Below are positions 33,176 through 41,600 of a DNA stretch of 64,000 nucleotides, in pieces. A model generated the notes under the pieces. The model was given only the letters and a program-made list of their open reading frames with translations, made no database searches and was not told where the DNA came from. Origin of the DNA: Murimonas intestini (lineage in GTDB: Bacteria; Bacillota; Clostridia; Lachnospirales; Lachnospiraceae); assembly GCA_003148945.1 (NCBI GenBank), contig QGGY01000001.1, forward strand, positions 744,001-808,000, read 5' to 3'. Each line of letters opens with the position of its first letter. Positions within the stretch are counted from its first letter, which is position 1. Both the position numbers and the translations under genes were made by a program.

Positions 33176-36100
33176 CGCCTCTGTGTTTCTTTCCATTTGT
33201 CTGACAAGAGATACTCTTCCAGTAACTCTTCCAGCGCTTTTACATCTATGGGTTTTGCAAAATGCGCATTCATCCCTGCACGGAGCGCATCCCGCACATC
33301 CTCCTCAAATGCGTTCGCTGTCATGGCAATGATAGGAATTTCTTTCATATCCGGCCGTTCCAGGAGACGGACAGCCTTAGCTGTCTCATACCCGTCCATT
33401 CCCGGCATCTGTATATCCATAAAAATCAAGTCGTAATGATTTTCCTCACTGGCAGCGATCTTTTCCAGCGCTTCTGCCCCATCACAGGCCTCTTCCACCT
33501 GAATTCCCAGCTCCCTTATCAGTGTACCGGCTATTTCCCGGTTGATTGCATTATCCTCAACCAGAAGAATGCATTTGCCTGAAAAATCTTTTGTAAGGCC
33601 ATATATATCACCGTCATCAGGTAATTTATCTCCGCTCAGCTCATTGAGAAGATAACATATCTTGGCCCTGTAAAATGGCTTAGCCAAAAATGCTGTCACT
33701 CCGGCGCTGCGCGCCTCGCTTTCTATCTCAGCCCAGTCATAGGCTGTCAGAATGATGACAGGTATCTCTTCACCTATCCTGGCCCTGATCCTGCGGGCTA
33801 TCTCCACGCCGTCCATATCCGGCATCTTCCAGTCAATGATAACAAGCCTGAACGGGTCCTGTGTATGAGATTCTTCTAAAACTAACTTCACTGCAGTTTT
33901 TCCGTCAGTGACAAACTGAGCACGCAGTCCCATATCCTCCAGAAGTTCAACGGCATCCTCACATGTCACCCTGTCGTCGTCCACAATGATGCTGCGCACG
34001 CCTACCCATTCTTCCGGAACCTCCTCCTGTTCTGCATCCTGTTTTTTCATGGAGAATGTCACCAGGAAGACGGAACCTTCACCGGGCACACTCTCTACCT
34101 GGATATCTCCATCCATCATATCAATGAGGTTCTTCGTGATCGCCATGCCAAGCCCTGTCCCCACGATCTTACTGCTTGTAGTATCCTGGGCACGTTCAAA
34201 CGGCAGAAAAAGCTTCTCCAGAAATTCCGCATCCATGCCCATGCCTGTATCCTCACAGCGGAAGAGATAATTATGATAACCCTTGCGCGGACTGCTCTCC
34301 TGGTGCATCTCCACACTGACCCTGCCCCCGGCTGGTGTGTATTTTACAGCATTGCTCAGGATATTGATGCACACCTGGCTGATGCGCAGAGGATCTCCTA
34401 TTACTTTTTCATTACGCAGTACTGAAAGGTGAACATCTAAGGCCAGATGCTTTGCATCTGCCTGAGACCGCACAAGTTCCACTGCCTCTGAGACTATTTC
34501 CGCCAGATTAAATGGCTCTTCCCTCAGGGATAATTTTCCGCTCTCTATCTTGGACATATCCAGGACATCATTGATCAGCCCCAGCAGATGTTTGCTTGAC
34601 AGATTGATTTTTTTCAGGCATTCTGCCACCCTCTCCCTGTCATCCATGTGCGCAGCAGCGATAGCCGTCATCCCAACAATCGCGTTCATAGGTGTGCGTA
34701 TATCATGGCTTATACTGGAGAGAAACTGGCTCTTAGCCGCATTGGCTGCTCTGGCGTTTTCCAGGGCGATCTGCAGCGCCATCCGCTGCTGGTCTTCCTC
34801 ATATCTCTGCTCATCGATCCTTCTGGAAATCAGGATTGCAAGCTGGTCGTCAGAATAAGGATTCTCTACATAAATGACCTGTGTTGAGGTCCAGTGATAA
34901 TTGCCGTCTATCAGCAGCTGTTTTGCTTCCAGAAAGATCTCTTTTTTCTCTTTTCCCAGTTCTGACCGGAGTTTCCCGGGTGCAAAACGGTTCTGGAACT
35001 CGTCATGGTAATCAGGATGTACAGAAGGCAGAAATTCTTTGTACAATTCACTGTATGAGCTTTGTCCCCCCATATTTACCATAAGTCCCGGCTTAACATA
35101 TATGAATTTAAGAGTATCACACGTCAGATTTACACTGATGATTACCGGATAAACATTTGCCACAGCGCCCACAAGCAGCATGCGTTCCTGCAGATTTTCT
35201 TTTTTTGCAGCCTCTTCAGCCAGCTTTTCTTTTGTAATATCATGGAATGTGGCAATAAGGATGGCATCGCCATTTTCGTCCAGCGTCTTCTCCACAATAC
35301 CAGATGCCCAGAAAAATCCGCCTTCCTGATTCAGAATACGGTTTTCAAATATATTTTTTTTATTCTCATCTGCTGTATTCTGAAAGACTTTCTCCAGATC
35401 TTCATAATCGTCAGGATGTATCACCTCATTCAGATACTTTCCTAAAGGCGCACTGTTAGGGGCATCTGCCGGATAATCCAGCATTCTCAGTCCTTCGTTG
35501 TTCAGCTGGATAAACCTGTGGGGCGTATCCACTGTTATCAGTGCGATTCCTTCCGGTACAGCATTATAGAGGTGCCCAATATAAGAAGCCTGATTGCGCA
35601 GCCTTCTGTTCATTTTATTTACATGGTAAAAATAAAAGAGAACCAGGATAAGGATGCCTGCAATTATACTCAGTATCAATATAAAGGTGCGTATCAGGAT
35701 CTGATTTGTCTGTGCATCTACTACTTTTTTGGGGATGATCGAGATCAGATACCAGTCTGACTGCAGCCCCAGCGGAGTATAACAAAACACAGTACCTTCC
35801 CCCTGATAGGAAAATACAGCCCAGCCCGTCTTCATATCTTCCAGTGACCGGGCAAACTTTTCAAGCTGTCCCTGTTCATTTTCTGTGACAGAAAGCATAT
35901 CAAATAAATTCTGAACAGTTTTGTTGCTGTTGGGATGGGGCGGACGTATGAGAACATCCCCTGCCGTATTAACTACATAGGAAAAACCGGCATCATTATA
36001 AAAAGAAAGAGTAAAGCTGTCCACGATACTGTCTACTTCATACTCTTTTACAAGATACCCTTCCATATTGTCCTGCATCACAGCCTTCACAGACACATTA

Positions 36101-36546
36101 AATGTGTTCATCCCTGTCACACTGCTTATATGAGGAGATATGATACCATTCATGTCATCAGCTGTTTCCAGCCATGCGCTGACTTCTTCATCCGGCTGTA
36201 CGCCGTCCGGGAGTAAGGTTCCGTCACGGAGATAGAGAGCAACATTTTTATCAATCTGGGTGTAATCATGAAGCACTTCATCAAGCCTGTCCATCTCTTC
36301 TTTGGAAAACCTGGTCAGGGACTGAGACAATATTCCCAGTGATTCGAAATCATTATTAAGCTGTACTCTCAGCGTACTGCATCCCTGCTGAGTGCTTTCC
36401 ATTATAGTGCTGATTGACTGCTGCCACAGCTGCTTCTTAACCTCACTGATAAAAAGAAAAGTAAGCAGACAAAGCACAGTGCCTATGAGGACAGCTGCAA
36501 TTCCTATCTTATATTTTCCCCTTCTGGAATCTTCTTGCCTTATCAC
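33166..36546 (-). CDS. Hybrid histidine kinase with dCache-like sensor and two receivers
   Basis: About 1,126 residues. Order: membrane helix (about 12-35), Cache-like outside domain (about 40-275), second helix (about 285-308), PAS domain (about 320-440), a second PAS-like domain (about 460-585), HisKA with SSISHDIRTPMNA, ATPase domain (NILSNAVKYT, DTGMGMD, VGTGLGMAITKN), then two receivers, each with its acceptor Asp (VIIDWKMPDMDG and IFMDIQMPGMDG). No DNA-binding or HPt domain is seen. The GTG start at 36546 overlaps the stop of the binding-protein gene as GTGA and has AAAGGGG ahead; the longer ATG frame would overlap by 43 bases. The pair probably forms one sensor. Confidence 0.88.
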   Translation of the reverse strand: MIRQEDSRRGKYKIGIAAVLIGTVLCLLTFLFISEVKKQLWQQSISTIMESTQQGCSTLRVQLNNDFESLGILSQSLTRFSKEEMDRLDEVLHDYTQIDKNVALYLRDGTLLPDGVQPDEEVSAWLETADDMNGIISPHISSVTGMNTFNVSVKAVMQDNMEGYLVKEYEVDSIVDSFTLSFYNDAGFSYVVNTAGDVLIRPPHPNSNKTVQNLFDMLSVTENEQGQLEKFARSLEDMKTGWAVFSYQGEGTVFCYTPLGLQSDWYLISIIPKKVVDAQTNQILIRTFILILSIIAGILILVLFYFYHVNKMNRRLRNQASYIGHLYNAVPEGIALITVDTPHRFIQLNNEGLRMLDYPADAPNSAPLGKYLNEVIHPDDYEDLEKVFQNTADENKKNIFENRILNQEGGFFWASGIVEKTLDENGDAILIATFHDITKEKLAEEAAKKENLQERMLLVGAVANVYPVIISVNLTCDTLKFIYVKPGLMVNMGGQSSYSELYKEFLPSVHPDYHDEFQNRFAPGKLRSELGKEKKEIFLEAKQLLIDGNYHWTSTQVIYVENPYSDDQLAILISRRIDEQRYEEDQQRMALQIALENARAANAAKSQFLSSISHDIRTPMNAIVGMTAIAAAHMDDRERVAECLKKINLSSKHLLGLINDVLDMSKIESGKLSLREEPFNLAEIVSEAVELVRSQADAKHLALDVHLSVLRNEKVIGDPLRISQVCINILSNAVKYTPAGGRVSVEMHQESSPRKGYHNYLFRCEDTGMGMDAEFLEKLFLPFERAQDTTSSKIVGTGLGMAITKNLIDMMDGDIQVESVPGEGSVFLVTFSMKKQDAEQEEVPEEWVGVRSIIVDDDRVTCEDAVELLEDMGLRAQFVTDGKTAVKLVLEESHTQDPFRLVIIDWKMPDMDGVEIARRIRARIGEEIPVIILTAYDWAEIESEARSAGVTAFLAKPFYRAKICYLLNELSGDKLPDDGDIYGLTKDFSGKCILLVEDNAINREIAGTLIRELGIQVEEACDGAEALEKIAASEENHYDLIFMDIQMPGMDGYETAKAVRLLERPDMKEIPIIAMTANAFEEDVRDALRAGMNAHFAKPIDVKALEELLEEYLLSDKWKETQRRRQ

Positions 36547-37835
36547 AGTTTTCCCCTTTCTGCCGCCGCTTCCCGGTCCATCCATTCCATGGCATTTTCC
36601 AGCGCCTCACCTGCCAGCAGCTGCTTAGACACATCAGCTGTTAAGTTCCATATGGGGAGGTTTAGCTGCCCGTCTGTTCCTATAACGGTCCTGTTCTCTT
36701 CGTAGCAGGAAATCAGGGGCTGTATGGCTTTAACGGTTGAAGGGCTGCCTCCCTTCAGCGGGCTGAAGGAAGACTGCTGGTCTGCAAATTTCCGGATATT
36801 TTCTTCCTTAGTAAAAAATTCTACAAATTTGACTGCAGCATCCATATTTTCGCTTTGTGCATTTATACTCAATCTCACATCAGGATTTATTACAAGCATA
36901 TTTCCATCGTCCAGGATGGGAAGAGGTGCTATGGCAAATTCAAATCCAGGGTCCATCCCTTCTACCCTTCCGGCGGCCCAGGCGCCTGTAAGCATAAAGG
37001 GTGATTCCCCCTTTGCAAACTCAGTCAGATCATCCTCTGTCTTCTTTGTGTCCAGGGCCTTCTCTGCATCAATAAATCCCTTCTGTATGAATTCCTCAGC
37101 AATGGAAAACCCGGATGTGAGGTATTGGCTCAGTTTCTCAGTTCCGCTGTTCAGATTTCCAAAGACCTCACTCTGGCGGTCATCCTGATAAACAGAGTAG
37201 AACCCCTGTCCGATAGCCAGCGTTTTAAGCGAGATGTCATTATTAGCTATAACCGGAGTGATTCCCTTCTCCTTAAAAACACTGCATGTCTTTTTCCAAT
37301 CCTCCAGATTTTCCGGTATTTCCTGTTTATATTCTTTTAAAAGATCCAGATTACAATACAGGCCAAAAGCAGTCACAACAGTGGGTACCCAGTGGATATG
37401 CTCTCCTTCTGCCATCTGGCTTAACATAAGATCAGTATATTCTGGTATAGAAGCAAGTCCTGACAGATCGGCAACCTGATTCTTCTCTTCCAGTTCAAGA
37501 AGTATATCATGATTAACCATAAATACATCGTCACCTTTTCCGGCTTCCATTCTTTTTTCCAGGGCATCATAATAGGCTGAGCCCTTCAGGCTCTCATAGG
37601 ATACACGGATATCAGGATTTTCATCCATGAACTCTGAAATGATGCTCTCTATAACTACTACATTTTCTGGCTCGTATTTATTTCCGAAAAAAGTGAGTGT
37701 TGTAACGGTGGTCTGCTGTTCTTCATAATTCTCTACAATATTCCGTTCACTGCATCCACCCAGAATCAGGGTGCCTGCGAGGACTAACCCGCACAGCACC
37801 CTGAACCTGCCTCTTATACCGCAGCTGTTTGTCAT
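36543..37835 (-). CDS. Solute-binding lipoprotein paired with the hybrid kinase
   Basis: 430 residues, family 1 extracellular binding protein. A signal peptide ends in a good lipobox, LILGGCSERN (Cys at about 28). The mature part has the sugar-binder pattern (FMDENPDIRVSYE, FAKGESPFMLTGAWAAG). No permease or ATPase gene follows; instead the next gene, coupled by a four-base overlap, is the hybrid kinase. A role in presenting a sugar to the kinase is therefore more likely than transport. RBS AAAGGGGAAG lies ahead of the ATG. Confidence 0.88.
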   Translation of the reverse strand: MTNSCGIRGRFRVLCGLVLAGTLILGGCSERNIVENYEEQQTTVTTLTFFGNKYEPENVVVIESIISEFMDENPDIRVSYESLKGSAYYDALEKRMEAGKGDDVFMVNHDILLELEEKNQVADLSGLASIPEYTDLMLSQMAEGEHIHWVPTVVTAFGLYCNLDLLKEYKQEIPENLEDWKKTCSVFKEKGITPVIANNDISLKTLAIGQGFYSVYQDDRQSEVFGNLNSGTEKLSQYLTSGFSIAEEFIQKGFIDAEKALDTKKTEDDLTEFAKGESPFMLTGAWAAGRVEGMDPGFEFAIAPLPILDDGNMLVINPDVRLSINAQSENMDAAVKFVEFFTKEENIRKFADQQSSFSPLKGGSPSTVKAIQPLISCYEENRTVIGTDGQLNLPIWNLTADVSKQLLAGEALENAMEWMDREAAAERGKL

Positions 37836-37872
37836 CTGATACTTCCCCTTTATGTTTGTGCACGTTACAACG

Positions 37873-37901
37873 ATTATAACATATTAGTGCATCAAACACA
37901 A
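37873..37901 (-). promoter_or_regulatory. Promoter of the binding protein / hybrid kinase operon
   Basis: On the minus strand TTGTGT (37901-37896), 17 bases, TATAAT (37878-37873), 38 bases before the start. It separates this operon from the HD-domain regulator upstream. Confidence 0.7.
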
Positions 37902-37951
37902 CACACGCTGCGGTGCAGAGATTCTGCTTATAATGTTTCTAATTTATTTTT

Positions 37952-38881
37952 CTACAGATATTTCATTGCAATATCATTCAGCTCTGCAAGAAGCTTCTCA
38001 TTTCCCGGCTTTTTACAGGCCGGAACAAATATTTTAATAGTTTCTCTTGATTTTTCCTTCCTTGCCTCTTCATCCATATATTCAATAGTACGCATATTAT
38101 GAAGACGCTCAGCCAGCTTCACTAAAAGCGCATTATCTGTAAGATCCGGTATATCCCGGTCCTGGTCGGAGATTTCTTTCAGTATCCCCATAGCTGCTTC
38201 AGAAATGTCCCCGGCATAATCCTCTATGCTGGCACTTGTTTTTGTGAAAGCATCGCAGAGCATACCGGCAATGACTGTATCCTCATCTGCTTCAGCCTCC
38301 GCCAGCAGAAGAGCTACATGAAGAGGATGAGTCACATACTCTTCACCTGAATACCTGTTCATACCCTGGTAAATGCTGCAGGCTGCATTATAACCACGCT
38401 TTAACCCGTCCATATCGCAGCCTCTCCCATTTTCCAGCACTGCCTCCGACAATTTTTCAAATAACTCTTCTTTTCCCATGTGCTCATCCGTCTGTGTCAT
38501 AAAGATATGTCCCATATACATCTCCCTGCCTTTCTTATTATTATCGCTCCAGTTTTTTTGCAGCCCAAACACTTTCAGAAGCTCAGGAGGAAAACCGAAT
38601 TCTTTTTTAAAGGCCCTGCAGAAACCGCTGGGTGACTGATAGCCGCATGACAGTGCTGCATCCAGGATCCTGCTGCCATCAAGTATTTCCTTTGAAGCAC
38701 GTATCAGCCTGCGCTGCCTTATATATTCCTGAACAGCAAGGCCGCTCTCCTTCTTGAAAAGCCTGGCAAAATGATATACAGAATAGCCGGCCCATCCTGC
38801 AATCACCTCGATTTCAAGGGATTCGTCCAAATGCTCATTAATATATTTCTTAACCTTCAATATAAATTCTGTGTTTTCCAC
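37952..38881 (-). CDS. AraC-type DNA-binding domain fused to a degenerate Rel/SpoT-like HD domain
   Basis: 309 residues. Residues 5-102 form two helix-turn-helix motifs of the AraC type (YSVYHFARLFKKESG; GYQSPSGFCRAFKKEFG). Residues about 140-270 align with the (p)ppGpp hydrolase HD domain: YSGEEYVTHPLHVA (His185), then MLCDAF where hydrolases have LHD (Cys209-Asp210), and VKLAERLHNMRT where they have ADRLHNM (Glu258). Two of the four metal ligands and the following Glu-Asp pair are changed, so catalysis is doubtful and ligand sensing is more likely. GTG 38881 is the start, with GGGAGGTG ahead. It lies just upstream of the SBP/hybrid kinase operon. Confidence 0.8.
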   Translation of the reverse strand: MENTEFILKVKKYINEHLDESLEIEVIAGWAGYSVYHFARLFKKESGLAVQEYIRQRRLIRASKEILDGSRILDAALSCGYQSPSGFCRAFKKEFGFPPELLKVFGLQKNWSDNNKKGREMYMGHIFMTQTDEHMGKEELFEKLSEAVLENGRGCDMDGLKRGYNAACSIYQGMNRYSGEEYVTHPLHVALLLAEAEADEDTVIAGMLCDAFTKTSASIEDYAGDISEAAMGILKEISDQDRDIPDLTDNALLVKLAERLHNMRTIEYMDEEARKEKSRETIKIFVPACKKPGNEKLLAELNDIAMKYL

Positions 38882-38978
38882 TTTCTTCACCTCCCTGTCT
38901 GGTAAATCCAGTATAAGGCAGATCTGGATTATTATCTTTGCCATTCTTGCTGTCTTGAGCTGTTTCCTGGAATAAAAA

Positions 38979-39106
38979 AGAATCCCGCAAGCGGGATTCT
39001 CCGCCTGCGGCGGGTCGCTTTAGCGACATGATTCCTTACCGCCGCAGTGCGATCCTCGCGGAGCGTTTTTTGTTACATAGGACGAACTTTCCTATGTAAC
39101 AAAAAA
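38979..39106. repeat. Compact multi-hairpin palindromic element
   Basis: Non-coding stretch made of nested dyads: AGAATCCCG-CAAG-CGGGATTCT (38979-39000); CTGCGGCGG (39005-39013) with CCGCCGCAG (39039-39047) enclosing GTCGC-TTTA-GCGAC (39014-39027); and a perfect 17-base dyad TTTTTTGTTACATAGGA (39066-39082) with TCCTATGTAACAAAAAA (39090-39106). It resembles a dispersed palindromic repeat or terminator-type element, and parts could work as a terminator on either strand. Whether copies exist elsewhere cannot be seen here. Confidence 0.7.
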
Positions 39107-39110
39107 ACAG

Positions 39111-39131
39111 CCCCGGATCTCTCCGGAGCAA
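39111..39131 (-). terminator. Small hairpin after the 133-residue membrane protein gene
   Basis: CCGGATCTCTCCGG-type stem lying about 45 bases beyond the stop on the minus strand, next to the large palindromic element. Weak as a terminator by itself. Confidence 0.3.
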
Positions 39132-39175
39132 TTATTTGCCAACACTTTTCTGATTTCTGACAATCTGCACGAGTG

Positions 39176-39577
39176 TCAGCGTTCATTCAGAAATGCCGCC
39201 ACAGCTTCAGGCGTGGTATTCTGTGCAAGAGCTTCTGTTACCTGAACAGTGGAGAGCCCGAATACTTTCTCATCAGAGAGGTGTGCCCATATAAAGGCTC
39301 CCAGAATGGCAGCGGAGATTATCAGCCGAAGGGAAAAAGTTCCGGGAAGTCCTGATTCCTCAGGAGCACTGCAGTCTGCAGCCGCCGGACGGCTCTCATA
39401 TCCATATCCTGATGTGAGGTACGCAGTCCTCTCTTTCAGCCTGGCGGCATTCTCTTCTGCTTTCCTGCGCAGCTCCATTGCTTCTTCTTCCGCACTTACA
39501 TAAACATATTGCTCATCCGTATCCTGCTCTTCAGCCATCCGGGCAGGCAGGCAGTCTTCCCAGTCATCGGGCCTCAT
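39176..39577 (-). CDS. Small single-helix membrane protein of unknown function
   Basis: 133 residues. The N-terminal two thirds are polar and charged (EEEAMELRRKAEENAARLKERT, likely helical), followed by one membrane helix (about 83-100, LRLIISAAILGAFIWA) and a short outer tail ending in AVAAFLNER. ATG 39577 has GGGAG 7 bases ahead and is preferred to the TTG at 39595. No family recognised. It follows the his operon but has its own upstream dyad, so it may be a separate unit. Confidence 0.65.
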   Translation of the reverse strand: MRPDDWEDCLPARMAEEQDTDEQYVYVSAEEEAMELRRKAEENAARLKERTAYLTSGYGYESRPAAADCSAPEESGLPGTFSLRLIISAAILGAFIWAHLSDEKVFGLSTVQVTEALAQNTTPEAVAAFLNER

Positions 39578-39596
39578 AATATCACTCCCGGCCAAT

Positions 39597-39623
39597 AGTT
39601 TACATAATTTAATTATGTAAACT
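39597..39623. promoter_or_regulatory. 27-base perfect palindrome
   Basis: AGTTTACATAATT, one base, AATTATGTAAACT. It sits between the end of the his operon and the small membrane protein gene, 20 bases before the latter's start. It fits a dimeric regulator site or, less well, a terminator. Confidence 0.55.
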
Positions 39624-39715
39624 CATAACCTGCTTTTTATAAATCCTATGCCACAGGGACATGTATTAGTACAGGAATATGTATCTGGTCACGGAGCTGC
39701 GGGCAGCAGAAATTA

Positions 39716-41002
39716 TCATCTCCTGGCGAGTTCTCTTGTGATATCTTCCCATGTCACCCCTTTTTCAGCCATCAGTACCATGACATGATAAAGGAAATCA
39801 GAAATCTCGTATTTGATTTCTTCCGGATCAGGATTTTTGGCAGCTATGATGATCTCTGTGGCTTCTTCTCCCACTTTCTTTAATATCTTGTCAATCCCCT
39901 TATCGAACAGATAATTTGTATATGACCCTTCTTTCGGATTCTGTCTGCGGTCTTCAATGACTGCAAATACATTTTCGAACACCTTCATAGGATTTGTGTC
40001 ATCATAATCTTTTTTGACAAGGTTTGTGTAGAAACAGCTCCTGTTCCCTGTATGGCAGGCAGCGCCGATCTGTGCCACCCTGGCCAGCAGTGTATCTCTG
40101 TCACAATCCACAGACAGCTCCTTGACATACTGGAAGTGGCCTGAGGTCAGACCCTTTACCCAGAGTTCACTTCTGCTCCTGCTGTAATATGTCATCCGCC
40201 CTGTCTTGATAGTTATATCGAAGGCTTCCCTGTTCATATATGCCAGCATCAGGACTTCCCCTGTCTTATAATCCTGGGTGATGACAGGAATCAGCCCGTC
40301 GCTGTTTAACTTGAATTCCGTGAAGCTCAGGGAGCTTTCAAATGTATTCACGGACAGGCCGGCTTCCTTTGCAGCAGCCTTCAGCTCCATGACAGGAAAG
40401 TCAGACGCTGTCAGAACTGTGCAGCAGATACCGCTGATGCCATCTGATTCCAGCAGCTTTAATGCTCCCTCAGGATCCATGCGGCGTGAAAACGGCAGGA
40501 TGGGCGCTGTAAGTTTGTGGTCCGCTTCCTTGATATTCACACCGTCCGCAAGCAGGAGCACCTCTGAGGCAAATTCCTCGATCAGTTCTTTCTTTGTATT
40601 CAGGACAGAGAGATTCTCCGTGCAGACACACATCTTATTTTTTCCGAATCTCTTTGAAGCCTCTTCCAGCAATTCTATGTTATCCTGTCTTGCAAAATTC
40701 AGAAATACCTTTCTGGCTCCTGCATAGATCAGTTTTTTTACATCTTCCAGGCGGTTAATATGTCCCCCGGCCATGATCGGAAGATCTGTCTGGCGCACGA
40801 TTTCCTTTATCAGGGCTATGGCTGCCTCATGTTCCCCATCGCCTTCTGACAGATCAAACACAACAAGTTCGTCAGCTCCGTTGTGGTCATATTGTCTGGC
40901 CAGACGAATGGGATCCCCATCCTCAAAGAGTGCCGGATCATGAAAATCTTTTACTGCCCTGCCGTCCTTCAGAAACAGGTAAGGGACAAATTTCTTCTGC
41001 AT
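39716..41002 (-). CDS. hisIE: HisIE with an N-terminal HisF-like domain
   Basis: 428 residues. The C-terminal part is HisIE, steps 2 and 3 of histidine synthesis: cyclohydrolase (about 215-315, with the zinc-binding [10 protein letters not shown] and [13 protein letters not shown]) and pyrophosphohydrolase (about 335-428, [28 protein letters not shown]). The N-terminal 210 residues resemble HisF/HisA ([27 protein letters not shown]) but the catalytic Asp11 of HisF is Phe10 here. RBS AAGGAAG fixes ATG 41002. Last gene of the local his operon. Confidence 0.9.
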   Translation of the reverse strand: MQKKFVPYLFLKDGRAVKDFHDPALFEDGDPIRLARQYDHNGADELVVFDLSEGDGEHEAAIALIKEIVRQTDLPIMAGGHINRLEDVKKLIYAGARKVFLNFARQDNIELLEEASKRFGKNKMCVCTENLSVLNTKKELIEEFASEVLLLADGVNIKEADHKLTAPILPFSRRMDPEGALKLLESDGISGICCTVLTASDFPVMELKAAAKEAGLSVNTFESSLSFTEFKLNSDGLIPVITQDYKTGEVLMLAYMNREAFDITIKTGRMTYYSRSRSELWVKGLTSGHFQYVKELSVDCDRDTLLARVAQIGAACHTGNRSCFYTNLVKKDYDDTNPMKVFENVFAVIEDRRQNPKEGSYTNYLFDKGIDKILKKVGEEATEIIIAAKNPDPEEIKYEISDFLYHVMVLMAEKGVTWEDITRELARR

Positions 41003-41003
41003 A

Positions 41004-41600
41004 TTATAAACTTCCTTTCGTTGAGAGTACATCTGTGATACGCCCGTCCTTTGACAGAGCCGCATCCAATGCTTTGGCAAATGCCTTGAACATCGCTTCG
41101 ATCATATGGTGGCCGTTGCCCGGAGTGAGAACCTTGATATGCAGGTTCATGCCTGCGCTGTAGGAGACGGCATAGAAAAATTCTTTTACCATCTCTGTAT
41201 CCATCTCTCCCACTCTTTCTACGGGGAATTCGGCGTCAAATGACAGATACGGCCTCCCGCACAGATCTACTGCGCAGATAACCAGAACCTCATCCATGGG
41301 CAGGATCTGGCTCCCGTAACGGCGTATCCCGGTCTTGTCACCTGCTGCTTCCCTGATGGCATTGCCAAGCACTATTCCCGTATCCTCAATAGTGTGGTGA
41401 CAGTCCACACACAGATCTCCCTGGACATCCAGCTTCATGTCAAAGAAGCCGTGACGTGAAAAGCCTTCCAGCATATGGTCAAAAAATCCGATGCCTGTTC
41501 TGATCTTGGCTTTTCCGTTTCCGTCAAGATCCAGGCACATGGTGATTTTCGTCTCTTTTGTATTGCGCTCCACCGTGGCTGTTCTGGATGGATTATTCAT
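41004..41600 (-). CDS. hisB: Imidazoleglycerol-phosphate dehydratase
   Basis: 198 residues, the usual length. The paired His motifs that hold manganese are present ([41 protein letters not shown]). It performs step 6 of histidine synthesis. GAGGATAAAG before ATG 41600 sets the start inside the end of hisD (8-base overlap), and hisIE begins 1 base after the stop. Confidence 0.96.
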   Translation of the reverse strand: MNNPSRTATVERNTKETKITMCLDLDGNGKAKIRTGIGFFDHMLEGFSRHGFFDMKLDVQGDLCVDCHHTIEDTGIVLGNAIREAAGDKTGIRRYGSQILPMDEVLVICAVDLCGRPYLSFDAEFPVERVGEMDTEMVKEFFYAVSYSAGMNLHIKVLTPGNGHHMIEAMFKAFAKALDAALSKDGRITDVLSTKGSL

